From: Hyphomicrobiales bacterium
GTDB taxonomy: Bacteria > Pseudomonadota > Alphaproteobacteria > Rhizobiales > Rhizobiaceae
Length of the DNA: 33,260 nt
Reading direction: 5' to 3'
NCBI GenBank assembly: GCA_900489925.1
Contig: UEHQ01000060.1
Coordinates: 1-33,260 of the forward strand
Shown here: in pieces, positions 25,716 to 32,775 of the stretch
Position numbering within the stretch: position 1 is the first letter of the stretch
Layout of the letters: each line of letters opens with the position of its first letter
The notes under the pieces: model-generated
Databases searched by the model: none
Seen by the model: only the letters and a program-made list of their open reading frames with translations
Told to the model about the DNA's origin: nothing
Made by a program: the position numbers and the translations under genes

Positions 25716-25741
25716 GCTAAGTTAAGCCCCCTTAAATAAGC
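25716..25741. promoter_or_regulatory. Operator-like inverted repeat upstream of fic
   Basis: Eleven-base arms (GCTAAGTTAAG and CTTAAATAAGC, 9 of 11 pairing) surround a four-base spacer, with a perfect TTAAG-CCCC-CTTAA core. It lies about 65 bp upstream of the Fic start, where a promoter is expected. The Fic C-terminal winged helix is a plausible binder. Confidence 0.5.
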
Positions 25742-25757
25742 GTCGCTCGACATCACA

Positions 25758-25784
25758 CCTTGAAAGGATCTGAACCTACGATCC
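25758..25784 (-). repeat. tRNA T-arm-like repeat, copy B
   Basis: Plus strand begins CCTTGAAAGGATCTGAACCT and continues ACGATCC. It matches copy C at 23 of 27 positions and copy A at 21. The minus strand reads GTAGGTTCAGATCC, like a T-arm with loop TTCAGAT. It sits between fic and the AbiE operon, 119 bp before the abiEi start. Confidence 0.6.
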
Positions 25785-25855
25785 GCCCCGCTAAAGTCCC
25801 AACTGACTGAAATATTGATATTTTCTTTTAAGGCATGCGGCAGATGGGTCCGGCA

Positions 25856-25892
25856 TTGCAAACTGTCAGAAAACTGCATACATTTCTGACAG
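25856..25892 (+). promoter_or_regulatory. abiE promoter with a perfect inverted-repeat operator
   Basis: CTGTCAGAAA (25863-25872) and TTTCTGACAG (25883-25892) are perfect inverted arms separated by 10 bp. A possible -35 TTGCAA (25856-25861) and -10 TACATT (25879-25884) with a 17-bp spacer are interleaved with the arms, and the right arm touches the AGGAG ribosome site. AbiEi antitoxins are known to bind inverted repeats in their own promoter, so this is the likely autoregulation site. Confidence 0.75.
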
Positions 25893-25902
25893 GAGAATTG
25901 CC

Positions 25903-26496
25903 GTGCAACGACTGACAACACAGATCATGGCCTATGCCGAGCGGCTGCCCGAGGGAACAGCGCTGTCCGCAAAGGCCTTCCTGCATTTGGGAAACCGTGC
26001 CGCGGTAGACCAGGCACTGTCGCGTCTGTATGAACGCGGCGAGCTTGTTCGGGCCGGTCGTGGGATCTATCTCAAGGCGATCAAGAGCCGCTTCGGGAGC
26101 CGCCCGCCGACGGTCGAGCAAGCCGTCGAAGCCGTTGCGCATCAACGTGGCGAGGTTATCGTTTCGAACGGCGCTGCGGCTGCAAACTCGCTAGGGCTGT
26201 CCACTCAGGTACCAATCCGGTCCGTCTATTTCACATCCGGCCGCAGCCGAACCATGATTGTCGGTAGCCAGTCGGTCGAATTGAAACACGTGCCGCGCTG
26301 GCAGCTCGCACTGGCGAACAAGCCTGCCGGCCTGGCGGTCCGCGCCCTGGCCTGGCTCGGCCCGGAAAAGGCCGAGGAGGCACTTCCGAGCATCAAGCAG
26401 AAGCTTTCCGCGGAAGCGTTCAGCGAACTCGTTGCCGCCGCCCCTCAGTTTCCCAGCTGGCTTGCCCGCAGTGTAGGAAAGGCCGCTTATGGCTGA
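25903..26496 (+). CDS. abiEi: AbiEi-type antitoxin (type IV toxin-antitoxin)
   Basis: The 197-aa protein starts with GTG, seven bases after AGGAG. The N-terminal 60 residues form a winged helix (LSAKAFLHLGNRAAVDQALS, then RLYERGELVRAGRGIYLK). The rest is the AbiEi/DUF6088 C-terminal domain (VEQAVEAVAHQRGEVIVSNG, then AAAANSLGLSTQVPIRSVYF). In type IV systems this protein represses the operon and neutralises the AbiEii toxin without tight complex formation. It overlaps the toxin gene by 8 bp, and a perfect inverted repeat sits over its promoter. Confidence 0.9.
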   Translation: MQRLTTQIMAYAERLPEGTALSAKAFLHLGNRAAVDQALSRLYERGELVRAGRGIYLKAIKSRFGSRPPTVEQAVEAVAHQRGEVIVSNGAAAANSLGLSTQVPIRSVYFTSGRSRTMIVGSQSVELKHVPRWQLALANKPAGLAVRALAWLGPEKAEEALPSIKQKLSAEAFSELVAAAPQFPSWLARSVGKAAYG

Positions 26497-27502
26497 ACAG
26501 TTTTTGCAGCTGTCTCGGGACGATCGAAGAGAAGTCCTTGCGATCGCAGCGGAGAAAGCCGGGCGGCCGATCCATCTTCTGGAAAAGGACACGTGGGTCG
26601 TCTGGGCGCTGCAGACCCTTTATGGCACAGCGCTCGGCGACCACCTTGTCTTCAAAGGCGGCACGTCCCTCTCTAAAGCTTACAACGCCATCCGCAGGTT
26701 CTCGGAAGATGTCGACCTGACCTACGATATCCGTGCGCTCGCTCATGATCTCGTGGGCGAGAACGAGGAGGCATTGCCGAAAACCAGAAGCGAGGAAAAG
26801 CGCTGGTCGAGCGAGGTCCGCAAGCGTTTGCCGGTCTGGGTATCGGAGACCGTGAGCCCGCTCATTGTCGATGCGATCAGCGCCCAGTCGCTTCCCGCCA
26901 CCGTCCGTGTCGAAGTCGACAAGCTCTTCATCGATTACGAAACAGTTGCTGGAGGGTCCGGCTACGTCGCTCCAAGCGTCATGCTGGAGTTCGGGGCTCG
27001 ATCGACCGGAGAACCGGCAAGCGTTCGCGACATTTCATGCGACGCTGCAGGCCTTGTCGATGGCATCGAGTTTCCCACCGCAAGGCCGCGGGTTATGCAT
27101 GCCGAACGCACGTTCTGGGAAAAGGCGACGGCAATCCACGTCTTCTGTCTGCAGGAGCGGCTTCGCGGAGAGCGCTTTTCACGCCACTGGCACGATATTG
27201 TTCGTCTCGACGATATAGGCATCGCCGATAGCGCAATCGCTGATTGCGCGCTGGCCAAGTCGGTAGCGCAACACAAATCGATGTTTTTCGCCGAGAAAGC
27301 GGCCGACAGATCGCCGATCGATTATGAAGCGGCCGTGGGCGGAGAGCTGCAGCTGACACCCTCCGGCGAGGGAAGGGCGGCTCTCGAACATGACTACACC
27401 CGGATGGTGGAAGACGGTCTTCTTCTCGATGAGGCCGAGACGTTCGACGAACTCCTCTTTCGATGCTCGAAAATCCAAGACAAGGCCAATGCCGGCGGCT
27501 GA
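26489..27502 (+). CDS. abiEii: AbiEii nucleotidyltransferase toxin
   Basis: This 337-aa protein has the minimal nucleotidyltransferase fold of AbiEii/AbiGii: motif I FKGGTSLSKAY (K56-G-G-T-S60) and motif II FSEDVDLTYD with the metal aspartates D74 and D76. The later helical motifs are ERTFWEKATAIHVF and RHWHDIVRLDDI. Related toxins block growth by adding nucleotides to tRNA acceptor ends, giving abortive infection of phage. It overlaps abiEi by 8 bp, so the two are translationally coupled. A helicase gene follows after 59 bp in the same direction. Confidence 0.93.
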   Translation: MAEQFLQLSRDDRREVLAIAAEKAGRPIHLLEKDTWVVWALQTLYGTALGDHLVFKGGTSLSKAYNAIRRFSEDVDLTYDIRALAHDLVGENEEALPKTRSEEKRWSSEVRKRLPVWVSETVSPLIVDAISAQSLPATVRVEVDKLFIDYETVAGGSGYVAPSVMLEFGARSTGEPASVRDISCDAAGLVDGIEFPTARPRVMHAERTFWEKATAIHVFCLQERLRGERFSRHWHDIVRLDDIGIADSAIADCALAKSVAQHKSMFFAEKAADRSPIDYEAAVGGELQLTPSGEGRAALEHDYTRMVEDGLLLDEAETFDELLFRCSKIQDKANAGG

Positions 27503-27561
27503 GAAAAGCGTCCATGATCGCGGGAAGCAACTGAAATGACAATTCGCGCGATGGCCGACCC

Positions 27562-30306
27562 GTGATTTTCAACCGCTACACCACCTATCGGCCCGGCCTT
27601 TTCGCCCGTCTGCTTCCATCCGGCAGGTGGAAGCTCCGGCTACCGACGGCGACCACGGCTTCCGTCGATCTCCACACCAGAACGCGGGCCGAGCTGCGTT
27701 GTCTAGACATTACCGCCATCGGGATCAAAAAGGCCCTGCTTTGGCACACGGTCGAAATCCGCACGCGCAGACATGTCGAAACTCTGTCGTGCCTCGGCGA
27801 GGAAGCCGCTACTCGGCTCGCGACCGACCTTCACAGGTTCATCAATCGCTACCTGCTCGAACTGATCGTCTCGGATCAGGAGGCTCTGAAAGAGGTCGAT
27901 ACGAAACTCGGGCCATTGATTGAGGGAAAGCGTCAATACCTCGCACAGGCAGATTTGGCGCAAGCCATCGCGAGTGTTTCTGGCCCCGCGGCCGCAGCAC
28001 TTTCCCATCCCCTGTTTGACGCCGACGGCATAACCTCGGCCATGCAAGCCAATCTTCCACGGCCCCTGTCTTTCCTGACCGACCCCGGCCGGCGCCATCG
28101 GTACAATAATGAATTTGTTGCAACTGAGCTCACCAGATACGCCCCCTTCTTCGACGATCTCGATGGCCGATCGTTGTCCGACCAACAGAGGGAGTCCTGC
28201 ATTCGGCTCGAGGACAGTAATCTCCTGATCGCGTCCGCAGGATCAGGCAAATCGGCGACGATGGTCGGCAAGGTCGCCTATATGCTGGACAAGGGACTGT
28301 ATCAACCGGAGGAAATCCTTGTCCTCGCTTACAATCGGACAGCCGCTGAAGAGCTGAGGGAACGAATTGCCCAGCAGCTTGGCGTCCAGCCGGCGGATCT
28401 GCAGTGCAAGGTCACGACGTTCCACGCTCTCGGTCGGGGTATCATTGAACTGGTTGAGGCCAAGCCACCGCAATTGGCGAATTGGGTGGACCATCCTGCT
28501 GGCGAGGCACGGGTCATCGCCAAGATCATCGAAGACCTGATGCAATCGGACGCGGGCTTTGCCAAGGTCTGGATTGAGCTTCTCGTGCTCTATCCGAAAG
28601 CCGATATTCCTGCGTCCGTCTTTGACAGCGATGCGGACTATCAGCGCTACATCTCAGCACGCCGTCGTGGTGGCGAAGCGTCCATCGGCGCATTTGGCGG
28701 CGTCTACGTCAAATCTCTGCAGGAGCAGACGATAGCGAACTGGCTGTGGCTCAATAATGTCGAGTTCCAATACGAGCGCCAGATCGCCACGGAAGACGAA
28801 GACGGGACGATCAGGCATGTGCATCCCGACTTCTATTACCCGGCAAGCAATACCATCCATGAGCATCTTGCCATCGATAGCGACGGGTCTTCGCCATTTG
28901 CCGACTACGTAGAACATGCAGATAGCAAGTTAGCGGCCTATGGCCGCGCGGAGCTGGACGTTTTCACGACAAAATCAACTCAGGCAAACGATGGAACGCT
29001 TCTCCTTCAGCTCGAGGCTGAGCTTGCTAAACGAGACATTCAATTCCGTCAGCGCAGCCTTGAGGAAATCCTGAAGGTGGTCGAACCGATCGTCATCAAA
29101 CACTTCCAAAAGCTGATCCCCGTCTGCATCAAGCATATCCGTGCTGGCGATCTGACATTGGAAATGCTCCTTGAGCGCGCAAATTCCCTTCACGACAAGA
29201 AGCGTGCCAGGACGTTTGCGCAGGCAATCTGGAAAATTACCGGGGCCTACTCAAATAAGCTCGAAGACGACAAGCGTATCGACTTCGATGCCATGATCGC
29301 CAAAGCGACCCGTTTGGTGGAGGAGGCCCGATATAAGAGCCCCTACTCCCTCATCCTCGTCGATGAATTCCAAGATATCTCAGATTCACGTGCCAATCTG
29401 ATCAAAGCCCTGAAGCACAAGAAGCCATTCTCGAAGATCTTTGCAGTCGGAGACGACTGGCAATCCATTTATCGCTTTGCCGGCTCTGACATCAGCATAT
29501 TCACGCAATTCGAGGCGAATTTCGGCACCAGCTGGCAAGGTCGGCTTGAGATGACCTACCGATGCAATCAGGTTATTGCCGATGCTGCCGCCCACTTCAT
29601 ACAGCGAAACCCCGCCCAGCTGCAAAAGGAAGTTCGTTCGGCCAGACCGGCAATTGCACGGTCGATCAGGGCAATTCCAATAACGAGCGAGCAAGGCAAG
29701 CCCGACTTCGGTCAGGCCAGCCTGCGGCTCTTGGACCGGCTTGACCAATTTCTGGGCAAGATCGCAAGCCAATGGCGCACGAGCAGCTCTGACAAGCTGA
29801 AGGTCATGGTGCTCTGGCGGTATAACCAGCTCGACCCGTTCTCCGACGGGCTTCCCCAATTTGAAAACATCGAGGTCTCGGGGTTGTCTTTCCATCGCGC
29901 GAAGGGATTGGAGGCCGATTACACAATCCTGCTGGACGTCAGCGAGGGTGAATATGGTGTCCCCAGCCGAATTGAAGATGACGAGCTTCTAAACCTCGTC
30001 ATGCCGCAGCCAGAGACTTTCGAATACGCAGAGGAACGGCGTTTGTTTTACGTCGCCCTCACACGGGCAAGCCGGGGTATCTTCATGCTGATGAACAGCC
30101 GGCAGCCATCACGGTACGTTTGTGAATTAGCCGATATCGCTGGAGACAACTTCCGACTGGAAACAATCGATGGTGAGGCACTACCTCAATGCCCTACCTG
30201 TCTCGTCGGCCACCTCATCGAAAGGAAGAGCAAGGCAGGAGACCGCTTTCTGGGCTGTACGCAGTACCCAGACTGTAGTCATACAGCGCAAATGGCCGTG
30301 CGGTAA
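27562..30306 (+). CDS. UvrD/helicase-IV-like SF1 helicase with nuclease-like insertion and zinc ribbon
   Basis: This 914-aa protein has a HelD-like N-terminal region (1-200), Walker A ASAGSGKSAT with K230, DEFQD (D601-E602), motif III GDDWQSIYRFAGSD, YRCNQ, HRAKGLEADY and YVALTRAS. It is therefore a complete superfamily 1A motor. Between motifs I and II, residues 395-445 read EQTIANWLWLNNVEFQYER and HVHPDFYYPASNTIHEHLA. This is a PD-(D/E)xK-like pattern with D423. The C-terminus (about 874-914) is a topoisomerase-type zinc ribbon: CPTC...GCTQYPDC. It starts with GTG, overlapping the stop of a 9-codon ORF. It is probably in the AbiE transcript. Confidence 0.9.
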   Translation: MIFNRYTTYRPGLFARLLPSGRWKLRLPTATTASVDLHTRTRAELRCLDITAIGIKKALLWHTVEIRTRRHVETLSCLGEEAATRLATDLHRFINRYLLELIVSDQEALKEVDTKLGPLIEGKRQYLAQADLAQAIASVSGPAAAALSHPLFDADGITSAMQANLPRPLSFLTDPGRRHRYNNEFVATELTRYAPFFDDLDGRSLSDQQRESCIRLEDSNLLIASAGSGKSATMVGKVAYMLDKGLYQPEEILVLAYNRTAAEELRERIAQQLGVQPADLQCKVTTFHALGRGIIELVEAKPPQLANWVDHPAGEARVIAKIIEDLMQSDAGFAKVWIELLVLYPKADIPASVFDSDADYQRYISARRRGGEASIGAFGGVYVKSLQEQTIANWLWLNNVEFQYERQIATEDEDGTIRHVHPDFYYPASNTIHEHLAIDSDGSSPFADYVEHADSKLAAYGRAELDVFTTKSTQANDGTLLLQLEAELAKRDIQFRQRSLEEILKVVEPIVIKHFQKLIPVCIKHIRAGDLTLEMLLERANSLHDKKRARTFAQAIWKITGAYSNKLEDDKRIDFDAMIAKATRLVEEARYKSPYSLILVDEFQDISDSRANLIKALKHKKPFSKIFAVGDDWQSIYRFAGSDISIFTQFEANFGTSWQGRLEMTYRCNQVIADAAAHFIQRNPAQLQKEVRSARPAIARSIRAIPITSEQGKPDFGQASLRLLDRLDQFLGKIASQWRTSSSDKLKVMVLWRYNQLDPFSDGLPQFENIEVSGLSFHRAKGLEADYTILLDVSEGEYGVPSRIEDDELLNLVMPQPETFEYAEERRLFYVALTRASRGIFMLMNSRQPSRYVCELADIAGDNFRLETIDGEALPQCPTCLVGHLIERKSKAGDRFLGCTQYPDCSHTAQMAVR

Positions 30307-30434
30307 TCGCCTCGCGCGAGACTGACGCCTCAGCGCCCAGCCGAATAAACCTTTGACGCCTAATGGTGGTCGATCGTTATACGGTGATGCGGCAGCAATT
30401 CTCCCGTGTGGCTAACTGCACTTTATCAATTCCC

Positions 30435-30461
30435 CCTTAAAAGGATGTGAACCTTCGACCC
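30435..30461 (-). repeat. tRNA T-arm-like repeat, copy C
   Basis: Plus strand begins CCTTAAAAGGATGTGAACCT and continues TCGACCC. On the minus strand GAAGG-TTCACAT-CCTTT folds as a five-bp T-stem (one G-T wobble) with a seven-base loop, preceded by GGGTC as in real tRNAs. CTCAGAA, like an anticodon loop, lies further upstream on that strand. No full tRNA can be folded. Confidence 0.6.
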
Positions 30462-30605
30462 TCGAATTTCTGAGTTTGAGGCATTGATTTCGCTGTTGCG
30501 CCAGCCCCTCCCGTGGAGTCGGCTTGTCGGCACCGCCTCCTATGCATTCGGTGTAATTATGGTAGGCGCCCGATCAGTTGACGCACACGCCAGCAGAAAC
30601 CGAAG

Positions 30606-30631
30606 AGTGCTATTTAGCACTATAAGTGCTA
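30606..30631. promoter_or_regulatory. Triple operator-like half-sites upstream of the RAMA-like gene
   Basis: AGTGCTA (30606-30612), TAGCACT (30615-30621) and AGTGCTA (30625-30631) form two overlapping perfect inverted repeats with spacers of two and three bases. They lie 46 bp before the RAMA-like start. Such tandem dyads are typical binding sites of small helix-turn-helix controllers. No candidate regulator gene is seen next to it. Confidence 0.6.
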
Positions 30632-30676
30632 TTGCGTACTGAGAAGGGCTATGCTACTCCGTTGTCAACAATATGA

Positions 30677-31153
30677 ATGGTGGTTCCGTTGTCACACATC
30701 GCTCTTCTGTTTCCGACAGACCTTTACGCCCGACTGCTCGCACGGTTCGGCCAAGACTTCGACGTGACCAGGCTCGTGGTTTCCTTAGCTGGCAAGTACA
30801 TCGCCGACGCCGAGACGCTGGTCGTTGATATGGAAACGTTCGAGAAGGTGACATCGCCGCAGTTCGACGACGGAGACCCGAACGGCGGTCTCGCCTGGTC
30901 ACCGCTGTTCCTCGCGAATGGCACGCAGCTTCGGATGAGCTACGGCCAGAGGACTTACCACGCGAGAATTCGGTTCGACCAAGTCCAGTATGGCGAGGAA
31001 CTATTCCCGACGACGAGCCAATGGGTTCGCAGGATCGCAAATGGGACATCACGCAATGCTTGGCACGATGTCTGGATCAAAACGCCGGACTCGGAGGCTT
31101 TCCAGTACGCGGATGCCATGCGGCAGGTGAAGCGGACCGGCGCCTTCGCTTAA
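30677..31153 (+). CDS. Small RAMA-like domain protein
   Basis: This 158-aa protein has a C-terminal half (about 75-140) that resembles the RAMA domain found in adenine methylases and restriction proteins: SPLFLANGTQLRMSYGQRTY, then HARIRFDQVQYGEELFPTTS, then IANGTSRNAWHDVWIKTP. The pattern is short strands, Y-x-A-x-I, G-x-x-F-x-T-x-S, then S-x-N-A-W-x-x-W. The N-terminal half is unassigned. No strong ribosome site precedes the ATG at 30677, so the exact start is uncertain. It lies between the AbiE-helicase cassette and the second HNH gene. Confidence 0.65.
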   Translation: MVVPLSHIALLFPTDLYARLLARFGQDFDVTRLVVSLAGKYIADAETLVVDMETFEKVTSPQFDDGDPNGGLAWSPLFLANGTQLRMSYGQRTYHARIRFDQVQYGEELFPTTSQWVRRIANGTSRNAWHDVWIKTPDSEAFQYADAMRQVKRTGAFA

Positions 31154-31500
31154 CGAATAAAGGGGCCTCCGATGGAAGCCCCTGAATGAATGGGAAAGAC
31201 GGCCACGCGACCTGGAAAATCTGTGTCGTCGATCCCTGGATTGCGCTCGAACGGAAAGGAGAGTTCATGGACTGGCAATTCAGCACCTTAAGAGTGTGAA
31301 CGCCGCCACGGCCTAAACGGTCGGGCACAACAATCACTGTCGCAGGGCGTCAAAACCTTGCGGCAGCTCCGGTCAATATATGTGCGTCGGAGTGGACTGT
31401 CTACATCGACTGCTAGATCACTCTCTCGGCACGGAAATTCACCCTTCGGAGAGCGTGCGCTGTTAGTCACAATGCAATCAGCAGCAAGGGGTGGAATGCC
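31154..31500. other. Intergenic stretch with a terminator-like hairpin
   Basis: This stretch is about 350 bp. The only supported structure is at 31161-31183: AGGGGC / GCCCCT, then TCC / GGA after a mismatch, with loop GAT. It starts 7 bp after the RAMA-like stop and lacks a T-run. The rest shows no recognisable gene or repeat. Confidence 0.5.
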
Positions 31501-32517
31501 GTGAGAGTTATTGCAGCCGTGTTCGGGGAGGAGAATTTTCTTTGGCCGTATTGCAAGGAAAACGCGACTGTCGCGACCTTGAATCGGGTGGAAGCTCAAC
31601 GGCTCTGGGAGGCGCGCGATAAAGAAGGCTACATCCAGGACGGCATGAAGCAGAAGACCGTCCGTGGGGTTCTTGCGACACGCCAAGTTGCCAGCACCTG
31701 GTACGGGCTGATGACCACTGTCAGCGAGACGAGCGGTGACGTGTGGATCCATAAAGAGGACGACCGCATCTGGTGGACGACATCCAAGGCGGATCCGGCC
31801 TACTACATCCGGGACGTGGTAGAGCCAGTTGGAGCGAAGCGGCGTGTCATCGTCTGTCACAAGCCTTGTGATCCATGGAAGAATGTCGGCCTCAAGGGAC
31901 AGCAGCTTCTCTGGCATACGCTTCATCCCAAGGCCAAGGACTTCCTGACGACCCAGTCGACGCTGCGACCGCTTGGTGCCGAGAACGCTGCCTACGCTCT
32001 CGCCCTCATTGCAGGGGATCCGCTGGATCGGTGGCATTCTCAAGCCGAGTGGAAGCAGAAGTTCGACGCCGCTAGGACGAAGCAGGCCGAAGTCACCTAT
32101 GTCGTCGGGCAGGCAAAAGCCGCCTACAAGATGGCGTACGAGGTGATGCCAGAGAAACGCATGGCCGACACCGCGTTCAAGACAGGTCAGTCCTCCAACG
32201 GGCAAAAGGTCGAGCGCACACTGAAGAACAAGGATGTTCTATTCCGGGATCGAACGGCTCTGTCCAATTACATCACCGCGCTGCTCGAGATGCAGGAAAA
32301 CTTTTGCGCATTGACCGGGCTCAGGATGGACTATGCGGAAGACGGCGGCGATCCCGAACTCTACTGCTCCCTAGATCGCATTGATAGCGACGGTCACTAC
32401 GCCGAGGGCAACCTGCAGGTCGTTTGTCGGTTTGCAAACCGCTGGAAGGGCGCAGGCGACGACGTGTCCTTCAAGAGACTTATCGATGTGATCCGGAACG
32501 GCTCAGTAGTCGAATGA
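31501..32517 (+). CDS. HNH-type nuclease-like protein of unknown family
   Basis: This 338-aa protein starts with GTG after AAGGGG. The C-terminal part (about 255-325) is HNH-like: ENFCALTGLRMDYA, then LYCSLDRIDSDGHYAEGNLQ, then VVCRFANRWKG. This is the C-x-x-TG / S-x-DRID-x-G-Y-x-x-GN-x-Q / N-x-x-K pattern of phage and restriction HNH proteins. The N-terminal 180 residues are not recognised. They contain SGDVWIHKEDDRIWWTTSK, which could belong to a small beta-barrel reader domain. A basic linker joins the two. The island context and domain layout suggest a restriction or defence role. Confidence 0.75.
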   Translation: MRVIAAVFGEENFLWPYCKENATVATLNRVEAQRLWEARDKEGYIQDGMKQKTVRGVLATRQVASTWYGLMTTVSETSGDVWIHKEDDRIWWTTSKADPAYYIRDVVEPVGAKRRVIVCHKPCDPWKNVGLKGQQLLWHTLHPKAKDFLTTQSTLRPLGAENAAYALALIAGDPLDRWHSQAEWKQKFDAARTKQAEVTYVVGQAKAAYKMAYEVMPEKRMADTAFKTGQSSNGQKVERTLKNKDVLFRDRTALSNYITALLEMQENFCALTGLRMDYAEDGGDPELYCSLDRIDSDGHYAEGNLQVVCRFANRWKGAGDDVSFKRLIDVIRNGSVVE

Positions 32518-32775
32518 CAACAGGCTCTGATCCTGGTGGTTGCGCCACGCCACGCTGCCGGCTACATTTCAGCCATACGGATCTGGATTCGCAGAAATGC
32601 CGATCGGGCCGCAAGGTGCCCGGGACAGGCTTGAAAGACAGCTCCTCCCGGGTTTCCGCTTTCAGTCTGCACACGACATAAGATCTACGGCAAATCAGTA
32701 CTATTTTATCTGACACCAGCCCAGATTTCTAACTTCTACGCGGTAAACGCTCCTCATTTCAATGAGGATCCGACA

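Larger units (their letters stand above)
30307..30676. other. Intergenic stretch with repeat copy C and operator-like repeats
   Basis: This stretch is about 370 bp with no convincing gene. It contains tRNA-like repeat copy C (30435) and the triple AGTGCTA element (30606). It is more AT-rich on the right side, near the promoter of the RAMA-like gene. Confidence 0.5.
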
